From: Bacteroides sp. CAG:530
Lineage (GTDB): Bacteria; Bacteroidota; Bacteroidia; Bacteroidales; Bacteroidaceae
Reading direction: 5' to 3'
Assembly: GCA_000434735.1 (NCBI GenBank)
Contig: FR881181.1
Coordinates: 1-26,178, forward strand
Length of the DNA stretch: 26,178 bases
Positions 16,864 to 24,821 of the stretch are shown here, piece after piece. The notes under the pieces are model-generated. The model was given only the letters and a program-made list of their open reading frames with translations. It had not been told where the DNA came from and did no database searches. Position 1 is the first letter of the stretch. Each line of letters starts with the position of its first letter. A program made the position numbers and the translations under genes.

Positions 16864-19191
16864 ATGAAGAAACACTTGTTTTGTGCTACATTGGTAGCTG
16901 GTGCATTGGCATCCTGTGGTACGGAAAATCCACAATTGGGAAAAGCTTCGTTGGATGAAGTGGTGAATGCTATGACATTGGAAGAAAAAGCTCATCTGAT
17001 TATCGGTACCGGTATGGCTGGCTTCTCTGGCGATAGTGCTGTCATTGGAGAAACACGAAAGCTGGTACCTGGAGCTGCAGGAACGACTTACCCGATAGAA
17101 CGTCTGGGTATTCCGGCTGTGGTCTTGGCTGATGGCCCTGCTGGTTTGCGTATCAATCCGACTCGTGAAGGAGATACTGCCACTTATTATTGTACACACT
17201 TCCCGATAGGAACCTTGCTGGCTTCAACATGGAATCAGGAGTTGGTGGAAAGTGTGGGTAAGGCTATCGGTAACGAGGTGCTTGAATATGGTGCAGATGT
17301 ATTGTTGGCTCCGGCCTTGAATATTCATAGGAATCCGCTTTGCGGCCGAAACTTCGAGTATTATTCGGAAGACCCGCTGGTATCCGGAAAGATTGCTGCA
17401 GCTTATGTAAGAGGCGTGCAGAGCAACGGTGTGGGAACTTCTATCAAGCATTTCGCTGTAAACAATCAAGAAACCAACCGTATGTCGAATGACGCTCAGG
17501 TCTCTCCTCGTGCCTTGCGTGAAATCTATTTGAAAGGTTTCGAAATTGCAGTCAAGGAAGCGGAACCATGGACAGTCATGTCTTCTTATAATTATGTGAA
17601 CGGAACTTATACTTCTGAAAGCAAGGACCTGCAGACTACATTGTTGCGCGATGAATGGGGCTTCAAAGGTATGGTAATGACAGACTGGTTCGGTGGCAGT
17701 GATGTGGTAGCACAGATGAATGCCGGTAACGATATGTTGCAGCCGGGTTTGCAGAAACAATACGATTCACTGATTGTCGCTGCAAAGAGTGGTGTATTGG
17801 ATGACGCTGTTTTATCACGTAACGTGAAACGAATCCTGGAAATGATCATGAAGACCCCTCGTTTCAAGGGATATAAATACTCCAACAAGCCGGACTTGAA
17901 AGCACATGCAGCGGTGACACGCCAGTCTGCAACAGAAGGTATGGTGCTGTTGAAGAATGACAACAATGCTCTTCCTCTTGCTTCTACAGTCAAGAACATC
18001 GCTTTGTTCGGTTACACATCATACGATTTTGTCGCCGGTGGCACAGGCTCAGGTAATGTGAACCGCGCTTATACCGTTTCTTTGTTGGAAGGTTTGAGTA
18101 ATGCAGGTTATACCGTAGATGACAACCTGAAATCAGTTTACGAGAAATATCTTGCTGCAGAAAAGGAACGCCTGGCAAAAGAAAAGAAAGGTCCGTTCAT
18201 GCCAGACAAGCGTCCGGATGAAATGAGCCTGACTCCGGCTATGGTTAATGAACAAGTTGGCAAATCGGACGTGGCATTGATTACAATTGGCCGTACTTCC
18301 GGTGAGTTTCTGGACCGTAATGTAGCCGATTTCAACCTGTCGCAGGCAGAAACACAGATGGTACAGACTGTAACCCGTGCATTCCATGCTGCAGGAAAGA
18401 AGGTGATTGTTGTATTGAATATCGGTGGTGTTATTGAAACGGCTTCCTGGAAAAACTTGCCGGATGCTATCCTCTGCGCTTGGCAGGCCGGTCAGGAAGG
18501 GGGTAACAGTGTCGCTGATGTATTGAAAGGGAATGCCTCTCCATCCGGAAAGCTGACCATGACTTTCCCGTTGTCGTTTGCTGATGCTGCATCATCCAAG
18601 AATTTCCCGGTAGATATGAATGTATCAATCGATCTGGTCAATAAAGGTAAAAGAAAGCACGATGTGAAGAATGTTGATTATACCAACTATGAAGAAGATA
18701 TCTATGTAGGCTATAGATATTTCGACAGCTTCGGCAAGAATGTATCTTATCCTTTCGGTTATGGTCTTTCGTATACAACATTCGAATATACAAATTCGGC
18801 AATTATGTCTGAGAATGGAACATATACGGTTACTGTAAATGTGAAGAATATAGGTAAATGTGCAGGCAAGGAAGTTGTCCAACTGTATGTTTCTGCTCCG
18901 AACAACAAGGAAATGAACAAGCCGGTGAAAGAGCTGAAGGCTTTCGCGAAGACAAAAGAACTGAAACCGGGTGAATCGGAACTAGTTACTATGACAGTCG
19001 CCGCTGCTGACTTGGCTTCTTTTGATATTGCAACTTCCTCATGGGTTGTGGATGCTGGTAAGTATGAATTCCTGATAGGAGCATCATCTCGAGACATCAG
19101 AGCCAAACTTGAAGCTGAAGCTGCATCGTCATCAGTTAAGGTAAACAATGTATTGAATCTGCCTGAACAGATTGAACTGCTTAAGAGATAA
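16864..19191 (+). CDS. GH3 beta-glucosidase-type lipoprotein
   Basis: The 775-residue protein has a lipoprotein signal (ALASC, C18). The GH3 N-terminal TIM barrel contains LADGPAGLR, GRNFEYYSEDP, the KHF motif in SIKHFAVNNQETNR (about 194-206) and nucleophile D274 in VMTDWFGG. The GH3 C-terminal sandwich domain has a likely acid/base E481 in GRTSGEF. A fibronectin-III-like domain ends the protein. Length and domain order match typical three-domain exo-beta-glucosidases, which release terminal beta-glucose from the non-reducing end; beta-xylosidase or related activity is possible. It is tightly coupled to the CE1-like gene (11 bp). The lipid anchor suggests it sits in the outer membrane, facing either the periplasm or the exterior. 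Confidence 0.92.
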   Translation: MKKHLFCATLVAGALASCGTENPQLGKASLDEVVNAMTLEEKAHLIIGTGMAGFSGDSAVIGETRKLVPGAAGTTYPIERLGIPAVVLADGPAGLRINPTREGDTATYYCTHFPIGTLLASTWNQELVESVGKAIGNEVLEYGADVLLAPALNIHRNPLCGRNFEYYSEDPLVSGKIAAAYVRGVQSNGVGTSIKHFAVNNQETNRMSNDAQVSPRALREIYLKGFEIAVKEAEPWTVMSSYNYVNGTYTSESKDLQTTLLRDEWGFKGMVMTDWFGGSDVVAQMNAGNDMLQPGLQKQYDSLIVAAKSGVLDDAVLSRNVKRILEMIMKTPRFKGYKYSNKPDLKAHAAVTRQSATEGMVLLKNDNNALPLASTVKNIALFGYTSYDFVAGGTGSGNVNRAYTVSLLEGLSNAGYTVDDNLKSVYEKYLAAEKERLAKEKKGPFMPDKRPDEMSLTPAMVNEQVGKSDVALITIGRTSGEFLDRNVADFNLSQAETQMVQTVTRAFHAAGKKVIVVLNIGGVIETASWKNLPDAILCAWQAGQEGGNSVADVLKGNASPSGKLTMTFPLSFADAASSKNFPVDMNVSIDLVNKGKRKHDVKNVDYTNYEEDIYVGYRYFDSFGKNVSYPFGYGLSYTTFEYTNSAIMSENGTYTVTVNVKNIGKCAGKEVVQLYVSAPNNKEMNKPVKELKAFAKTKELKPGESELVTMTVAAADLASFDIATSSWVVDAGKYEFLIGASSRDIRAKLEAEAASSSVKVNNVLNLPEQIELLKR

Positions 19192-19287
19192 TTCATTAAA
19201 TCTATAATTTAGTAATACTTATTCCGATTATAACTGACTGTAGATTATAGGAAGAATAAGGATTTTTTATCAGACAAATCATCTTTT

Positions 19288-21777
19288 ATGAAAGGAACTG
19301 TATTATCGTTCGTTTTTATGGGGCTGTGTGGAATGATGTCGGCACAGTCGGATGTATCACCTGCTATCCCTCGGGACAACCGGATGGAACAAAAAATAGA
19401 AACACAACTTCGCAAAATGACGTTGGATGAGAAAGTGGGACAGATGTGCGAGCTGACCATCGATCTTTTGCAGAAGCGTACAAACCCGTTCGGAGCTGAT
19501 CCGACAAAAATAACAGTTGCCGATGTCAAGAGGGTGCTTAAGACTTATGCCTTGGAAAATGAATTCAAGGTCGGCAATGAAATGCCTGGCAAGGAAGTCA
19601 TGATGCAGATTTATATGCGTGTCATGGGAATAGAAAGCCAGAAAGGTTTCCAGCTGGATGAAGCTATGCTTGATTCTGTAATCGGTAAATATAAAGTTGG
19701 ATCTATCCTGAATGTGCCGAACAGTATTGCGCAAACTCCGGAAAAATGGCAGGAAATCATTACCCGGATTCAGGAAAAGTCAATGAAAGAAATAGGAATA
19801 CCTTGTGTATATGGAGTAGACCAGATACATGGAACAACTTATACGCAAGGTGGAACTTTCTTTCCTCAAGGTATCAATATGGGTGCTACATTCAACCGTT
19901 CGTTGACTCGGGAGGGCGCCCGTATTTCGGCTTACGAAACCAGAGCGGGAAGTATTCCATGGACTTATGCTCCGGTTGTAGATTTGGGACGTGATCCCAG
20001 GTGGCCACGTATGTGGGAAAACTATGGCGAGGATGCTTATGTAAACGCAGAAATGGGTAGGGAGGCTGTATTGGGATTCCAGGGAGAGAATCCGAATGAG
20101 GTGGATGCCTATCATGTCGCTGCTTGTATGAAACACTTTATGGGATATGGCGTTCCAGTTTCAGGTAAAGACCGTACTCCTTCTTCCATTACATTGCAGG
20201 ACATGCGTGAAAAACACTTTGCTCCGTATCTGGAGATGGTGAAAGCGGGAGCTTTATCGCTGATGGTAAACTCGGCCATGAACAATGGGCTGCCGTTCCA
20301 TGCCAATTATGAATTGCTGACCAGTTGGCTGAAGGAAGATTTGAACTGGGACGGTATGATTGTTACTGACTGGGCTGATATCGTCAACCTGTATAAGCGT
20401 GACCATATTGCAAAAGATAAGAAAGAAGCTATCAAGTTGGCTATCAATGCCGGTATTGATATGTCGATGGACCCTTATAGCTGGGACTTCTGTGTCTTGC
20501 TGAAAGAATTGGTCGAAGAAGGTGAGGTTCCGATGACCCGCATAGATGATGCCGTACGTCGGGTACTTCGCATGAAATACCGTCTAGGCTTGTTTGAAAA
20601 ACCTTATAATGACTACAAGGATTATCCGTTATTCGGTAGCAAGGAACATGCAGCTGTTGCTCTGCAAGCAGCTGAGGAATCGTTGGTCCTGTTGAAAAAC
20701 ACAGACCAGATATTGCCGTTGGCAAAAGGCAAGAAGATTCTGGTAACAGGTCCGAATGCGAATTCAATGCGAACCTTGAACGGAGGTTGGTCATATTCTT
20801 GGCAAGGTGACAAGGCTGATATGTGTGCTGAGGAATATAACACCATACTGGAAGCCTTTGTGAATAAGTTCGGCGCAGAGAATGTGATATACGAGCCGGG
20901 TGTAACTTACAAGCAAGGCGGTTTGTATTGGGAAGAAAACACTCCTGACATCAAGAAGGCTGTAGAGGCAGCAGCCGATGCCGATTATATTGTGGCATGT
21001 ATCGGCGAAAATTCGTATTGCGAAACTCCCGGTAACTTGACAGACTTGGACTTGTCGGTAAATCAGAGTGACTTGGTGAAAGCTTTGGCTGCAACAGGCA
21101 AACCTATTGTCCTGATATTGAACGAGGGTAGACCCCGCATCTTGAACGAAGTGGAGTCTTTGGCTAAAGTTGTGGTTAATATTATGTTGCCAGGGAACTA
21201 TGGTGGTGATGCTTTGGCAAATCTTGTAGCAGGTGAAGTCAATTTCAGCGGTAAGATGCCGTATACCTATCCGAAAGAAATCAATTCATTGATTACTTAC
21301 GATTACAAGCCTTGTGAACATATTGGAACCCCAATGGAAGGAGCATATAATTACGATGCCCAAGTGTCTGTGCAATGGGCTTTCGGATATGGTTTGAGCT
21401 ATACCTCTTATGAATACAGTAACTTGAAAGTCAACAAGACAAAGTTTGACTCAGATGATGTGTTGACTTTTACAGTGGATGTCAAGAATTCGGGACAAAT
21501 GGCTGGAAAGGAAAGTGTCTTGCTGTTCAGCAGTGACTTGGTAGCTTCTCTGACTCCAGATAATCGAAGATTGCGTGCTTTCACAAAAATAAATCTGCAG
21601 CCGGGAGAAACAAAGACCGTGACCCTAGATGTCAAGGCTTCCGACCTGGCATTTGTTGGTTATGATGGAAAATGGATCTTGGAGGCTGGTGATTTCCAGA
21701 TTCAGGTAGGCAACCAAGTTGTCAATGTAACTTGTAATGAAACTTATAAATGGGATACGCCGAATAAAACGTTCTGA
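19288..21777 (+). CDS. GH3 beta-glucosidase-type enzyme, second paralogue
   Basis: The 829-residue protein has a signal peptide ending MMSAQ (about 1-20) without a lipobox cysteine, so it is probably soluble in the periplasm, unlike the lipid-anchored GH3 upstream. The barrel contains YGVDQIHG, RWPRMWENYGEDAY, CMKHFMGYG (280-288) and nucleophile D361 in VTDWADI. The C-terminal domain holds IGENSYCETPGN, with E573 or E579 as likely acid/base, and the protein ends in a fibronectin-III-like domain. It belongs to a different GH3 subgroup from its neighbour: the N-terminus is longer and the acid/base motif differs. This suggests different linkage or aglycone preference. The gap before it is 96 bp and contains weak inverted repeats but no obvious promoter. 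It is the last gene of the operon, followed by a terminator. Confidence 0.92.
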   Translation: MKGTVLSFVFMGLCGMMSAQSDVSPAIPRDNRMEQKIETQLRKMTLDEKVGQMCELTIDLLQKRTNPFGADPTKITVADVKRVLKTYALENEFKVGNEMPGKEVMMQIYMRVMGIESQKGFQLDEAMLDSVIGKYKVGSILNVPNSIAQTPEKWQEIITRIQEKSMKEIGIPCVYGVDQIHGTTYTQGGTFFPQGINMGATFNRSLTREGARISAYETRAGSIPWTYAPVVDLGRDPRWPRMWENYGEDAYVNAEMGREAVLGFQGENPNEVDAYHVAACMKHFMGYGVPVSGKDRTPSSITLQDMREKHFAPYLEMVKAGALSLMVNSAMNNGLPFHANYELLTSWLKEDLNWDGMIVTDWADIVNLYKRDHIAKDKKEAIKLAINAGIDMSMDPYSWDFCVLLKELVEEGEVPMTRIDDAVRRVLRMKYRLGLFEKPYNDYKDYPLFGSKEHAAVALQAAEESLVLLKNTDQILPLAKGKKILVTGPNANSMRTLNGGWSYSWQGDKADMCAEEYNTILEAFVNKFGAENVIYEPGVTYKQGGLYWEENTPDIKKAVEAAADADYIVACIGENSYCETPGNLTDLDLSVNQSDLVKALAATGKPIVLILNEGRPRILNEVESLAKVVVNIMLPGNYGGDALANLVAGEVNFSGKMPYTYPKEINSLITYDYKPCEHIGTPMEGAYNYDAQVSVQWAFGYGLSYTSYEYSNLKVNKTKFDSDDVLTFTVDVKNSGQMAGKESVLLFSSDLVASLTPDNRRLRAFTKINLQPGETKTVTLDVKASDLAFVGYDGKWILEAGDFQIQVGNQVVNVTCNETYKWDTPNKTF

Positions 21778-21827
21778 TCATTGTTATCTTCCAGGTACAT
21801 AGATTTTTGTTCTTGTATCTCGAAAAG

Positions 21828-21869
21828 AAGAGTTCCTGATTCTATGCGTAGAAAAAGGAACTCTTTGCT
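21828..21869. terminator. Bidirectional intrinsic terminator after the core operon
   Basis: AAGAGTTCC (21828-21836) pairs with GGAACTCTT (21857-21865), and an inner TTCTA/TAGAA stem encloses a TGCG loop. T-rich sequence follows on the plus strand (TTTGCTTTTA). On the minus strand it ends in CTTTTCG and lies 2 bp after the stop of the small remnant ORF, so it may originally have served that gene too. Confidence 0.8.
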
Positions 21870-21870
21870 T

Positions 21871-21993
21871 TTATTTTTCAATCTCAGTTTCATTGTTTTC
21901 CTTGAACCAGGAAGCATACATCAGATAGCCGTTGGCGATTTTCTGGAATAACTGATTTTTAATTAATTCTCTAATAAAAAGATGGTTTAACAT
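21871..21993 (-). pseudogene. 40-codon ORF, probable C-terminal remnant of a larger gene
   Basis: On the minus strand this encodes 40 residues ending with FQKIANGYLMYASWFKENN and a short acidic tail. The last 25 codons look like genuine protein sequence (aromatic, balanced codons), while the first dozen (MLNHLFIRELIKN) are AT-rich and look like read-in from non-coding DNA. The tail reminds me of the C-terminal helix of gamma-carbonic-anhydrase-like hexapeptide-repeat proteins, but this is from memory and uncertain. It could instead be a genuine small protein, though no strong ribosome site is visible. It lies in an otherwise gene-free stretch. Confidence 0.4.
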
Positions 21994-22105
21994 CCTCAAA
22001 TATAGAAAATCGTTTCTAAAAAGCGAAAGAGACTATCTGCTTTTTATGGTCTCAAAGTCGTTTTTAACGTTACATTCGTTATAGGTATATATAGCGGTGT
22101 ATCGC
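21994..22105. other. Gene-free spacer
   Basis: Together with the terminators and remnant ORF around it, this forms the 389 bp stretch between the second GH3 gene and the deacetylase pair. Apart from a 5 bp inverted repeat (GAGAC/GTCTC, about 22029-22054) I see no gene, promoter or repeat in it. Confidence 0.5.
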
Positions 22106-22144
22106 AAAAAAAACGGCACGAAGAACGAGAGCTCCTTCATGCCG
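22106..22144 (-). terminator. Intrinsic terminator of the nagA-type operon
   Basis: On the minus strand a 10 bp stem (CGGCATGAAG with CTTCGTGCCG, one U-G pair; 22135-22144 and 22114-22123) is followed by a run of eight T. It lies just downstream of the second deacetylase gene. Confidence 0.9.
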
Positions 22145-22166
22145 CTTTATATTGAAAAATATCTGA

Positions 22167-23348
22167 TTAGATAATGTTATGAATCATGGTATTGGTGCCT
22201 TCCACCTCTTTGCCTTTGGTGAATACACAACGCACATTTACGTCATTGTCGAGGATAACGATATCAGCATCCTTGCCTTTTTCTAATGTACCCTTAGAGT
22301 CGGCTATACCGGTAAGGCGAGCCGGAGTTTCGGAAGCCATTCTTACGGCATCTTCGAGAGGGATGCCTGCCTTCTTAACCATAGTCTGTACCAGAACATC
22401 GGCTGTAGCGATACTTCCTGCCAAAGTCTGACGGTCGGCCCACTTGCATACGCCGTTTTCTATTACGTAGTTCGGGTCGTTGATAGTTTCTCCAGTATAT
22501 CCAGCGAATTTCAGAGAGTCGGTTACCAAGCAAGTCTTTTCTACACCCTTAACCTTGTAAACCAATTTCAGGATGGTAGCAGGCAAGTGAACACCGTCGG
22601 CGATAACCTCTACGCTCATGTCGTCCATCAAGTAAACGCTCTCTACAGTACCTTCGTACTTATACTCTCTGCGTTTGTGGAATCCAGGCATGGCATTGTA
22701 GAAATGCGCTGCGTGAGTAAATCCTGCGGCGAATGCATCTTTTATTTCCTGATATTCGGCTTCGGTATGAGTGATAGCCGTAAGGATGCCTTTAGAAGTC
22801 ATGTAGCGTGCAAAGTCGTGCGCTCCCGGCAGTTCAGGGCTGATGTCCCAACGCTTGATGCACTTGGTGCTTTCTACCAACGCTTTATATTCTTCCGGAT
22901 CCGGGTTTTTCAGGAATTCTTTCCATTGTGTACCTGCCATGTTCTCGTTGAGATACGGACCCTCTATGTGAAGTCCCATGATGGTAGTGTCAGCGTCTTC
23001 TGCCATCAGTTGGTCGCATGTAGCGGCAGCCAAGCGGATGTTTTCGAAAGTGGTAGACGACAGGGTAGGGAATATGGTAGTAGAGCCATGTTTCAAGTGT
23101 GCGGCAACCGCTTCCTTGAATGCCTCGGTAGTGCCTTCGGTAAAGTCATGACCGCCTCCACCGTGGCAGTGCATACTTACGAATCCGGGAACGATGAACA
23201 TGCCTTTAGCGTCGATAACCGTTGCGCCGATAACCGCCAAATCGCTGTTAGTTATTTCTAAAATCTTTCCGTCGTTAATCAGTACGGAGCCATCTTTCAG
23301 CCATCCTTGCGGAGTGAGAATCTGGCCGTTTATAATTTGAGTCAACAT
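22167..23348 (-). CDS. nagA: N-acetylglucosamine-6-phosphate deacetylase (copy 1)
   Basis: The 393-residue cytoplasmic enzyme of the amidohydrolase superfamily converts N-acetylglucosamine-6-phosphate to glucosamine-6-phosphate and acetate. Metal and catalytic residues are visible: H60 and H62 in MHCHGGGG, E129 in GLHIEGPYLN, H194 in ITHTEAE, H212 and H215 in THAAHFYNAM, H254 in DGVHL, and the catalytic aspartate D277 in LVTDSL. Length is typical (380-400). It is the second gene of a two-gene operon, 22 bp after its paralogue, and ends at a strong terminator. Compared with its neighbour it keeps the canonical EGP motif, so it is the better candidate for ordinary NagA activity. It is unrelated in strand and probably in regulation to the upstream core operon. 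Confidence 0.93.
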   Translation of the reverse strand: MLTQIINGQILTPQGWLKDGSVLINDGKILEITNSDLAVIGATVIDAKGMFIVPGFVSMHCHGGGGHDFTEGTTEAFKEAVAAHLKHGSTTIFPTLSSTTFENIRLAAATCDQLMAEDADTTIMGLHIEGPYLNENMAGTQWKEFLKNPDPEEYKALVESTKCIKRWDISPELPGAHDFARYMTSKGILTAITHTEAEYQEIKDAFAAGFTHAAHFYNAMPGFHKRREYKYEGTVESVYLMDDMSVEVIADGVHLPATILKLVYKVKGVEKTCLVTDSLKFAGYTGETINDPNYVIENGVCKWADRQTLAGSIATADVLVQTMVKKAGIPLEDAVRMASETPARLTGIADSKGTLEKGKDADIVILDNDVNVRCVFTKGKEVEGTNTMIHNII

Positions 23349-23370
23349 AATGCTTTATCTTAATAGGTGA

Positions 23371-24537
23371 TTAAAAGAGTTTGTTGGTGCCTTCTACTAT
23401 TTCTCCCATAGACCATACTGCCATCAGGTTCAGGTCATCGTCGAGAGCCAAGATGTCGGCGTCTTTTCCTTTTTCGAGAGTACCTTTTCTGTCTAACACG
23501 CCCATGATACGTGCCGGAGTTTCAGAAGCCATGCGCGATGCGTCTTCAAGCGAGATTTCTGCTTTCTGTACACAAGTCTTAAGCAGACGGTCCATTGTGG
23601 CGATACTTCCCGCAAGAGCAGAACGGTCGGCCAACTTGCACACACCGTCTTCGATGATTACACGCGGGTCGAACGCTTCCTGACTGTCGCTTGCTGCACA
23701 AGCCAAAGCGTCGGTAATCAATGCGGTTCTTTCTACACCTTTAATCTTATGGATAAGTCTCAAGATTGTGGGCGGTACGTGAATACCGTCGGCAATCATT
23801 TCTACAGTCATGTCTTCCATCAGGTAGATGCTTTCTACTGTACCTTCGTATTTATAGCCTTTACGCTTGTGGAATCCAGGCATGGCGTTGTAGAAGTGAG
23901 TGGCGTGTTTGTAGCCAGCTTTACTTGCCATGTAGATATCTTCGAATTCTGCCTGAGTGTGTCCTACTGCAGCCAATACACCTTTCGAAGTGATGTATTT
24001 ACCGAACTGCATAGCTCCCGGAAGTTCTGGAGCGGCATCCCAACGCTTGATGCAGTGAGTTTCTTCTAGCAATGGGATGTATTCGTTTGGATCAGGGTTC
24101 TTGATGTTTTCCGGCATCTGTCCGCCCGCCATTTTCATATTGAAGTAGTGGCCTTCAAGGTGCAATCCTAATACTGGGCTGTTTGGTTCTGCCATCATCT
24201 TTTCGGTAGTTTCGGCAGCGGCGCGAATCATAGGGATGGTAGAAGAAGAAAGGGTAGGGAAGATACTGGTAGTACCGTGTAGTATGTGGGTTCTTACGGC
24301 TGTGCGGAAAGCGTCTTCGCAGCCTTCCATGAAGTCGCGTCCTCCACCTCCGTGAACGTGGATTTCTACTCCACCCGGTATAATGTACGAGCCTTTGGCG
24401 TCAATCAGGGTAGCGCCGATAATAGGCAGGTCGCAGTTTGAAACTTCAAGAATCTTACCGTCTCTAATCAGCACTGAGCCGTCTTTCAGCCAGCCTTGCG
24501 GGGTAAGAATGCGAGCGTTAAAAATTTGGGTCAACAT
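23371..24537 (-). CDS. nagA: N-acetylglucosamine-6-phosphate deacetylase paralogue (copy 2)
   Basis: The 388-residue protein is a tandem paralogue of the downstream gene. Their N-termini are nearly identical (TPQGWLKDGSVLI shared) and the rest is clearly similar throughout. Key residues remain: H60 and H62 in IHVHGGGG, E128 in LHLEGHYFN, H193 in VGHTQAE, H211 and H214 in KHATHFYNAM, and D276 in LITDAL. One notable change is the normally conserved proline after the EG of the metal-ligand motif, which here is histidine (H130). The loop after the catalytic aspartate also differs (ACAASDSQEA against KFAGYTGET). Both sites lie near the active site, so a different amino-sugar phosphate substrate or altered rate is possible. 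It is the first gene of the operon; no convincing promoter was found, although repeated CTGTACAA sequences lie upstream. Confidence 0.88.
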   Translation of the reverse strand: MLTQIFNARILTPQGWLKDGSVLIRDGKILEVSNCDLPIIGATLIDAKGSYIIPGGVEIHVHGGGGRDFMEGCEDAFRTAVRTHILHGTTSIFPTLSSSTIPMIRAAAETTEKMMAEPNSPVLGLHLEGHYFNMKMAGGQMPENIKNPDPNEYIPLLEETHCIKRWDAAPELPGAMQFGKYITSKGVLAAVGHTQAEFEDIYMASKAGYKHATHFYNAMPGFHKRKGYKYEGTVESIYLMEDMTVEMIADGIHVPPTILRLIHKIKGVERTALITDALACAASDSQEAFDPRVIIEDGVCKLADRSALAGSIATMDRLLKTCVQKAEISLEDASRMASETPARIMGVLDRKGTLEKGKDADILALDDDLNLMAVWSMGEIVEGTNKLF

Positions 24538-24682
24538 GTTTTTTTTCTGTTATTTAATTTCCGTGTTAGGGAAATCATGGTGTTTAAACTTCTTTAGATT
24601 ATGCCGCAATTTACACATTATATTTCGTAATGTATTTCTTGTAGGCTAAAACAATTTTCCTTTTCTTGTTTATTTATACGAT

Positions 24683-24757
24683 ATGTGATGTCTTCTGTAC
24701 AATTTTGCACAATGTGATGGGTTAGAGGCTTGTCGAAATTTTAGTTTTACTGTACAA
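24683..24757. promoter_or_regulatory. Repeated short motifs in the divergent nagA / transporter control region
   Basis: CTGTACAA occurs at 24695-24702 and 24750-24757, and ATGTGATG at 24683-24690 and 24712-24719, all within the 284 bp between divergent genes. Paired motifs in a shared control region may be operator sites for a regulator of the deacetylase pair or the transporter. No regulator gene is in view. Confidence 0.35.
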
Positions 24758-24774
24758 CTTACAGAATAAGCTGT

Positions 24775-24782
24775 TAATTTTG
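24775..24782 (+). promoter_or_regulatory. -7 promoter box for the transporter gene
   Basis: TAATTTTG matches TAnnTTTG and lies 39 bp upstream of the transporter start. The -33 element is not clear. Confidence 0.5.
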
Positions 24783-24821
24783 CATCGTTTTTTTTATAGG
24801 ATTATACAATAAAAGATTTGT

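Noticed and set aside
19192..19287. Promoter or terminator between the two GH3 genes
   Set aside because: Weak inverted repeats (CTTATTC/GAATAAG, CTATAAT/ATTATAG) are present, but there is neither a TAnnTTTG box nor a GC-rich stem with a T-tract.
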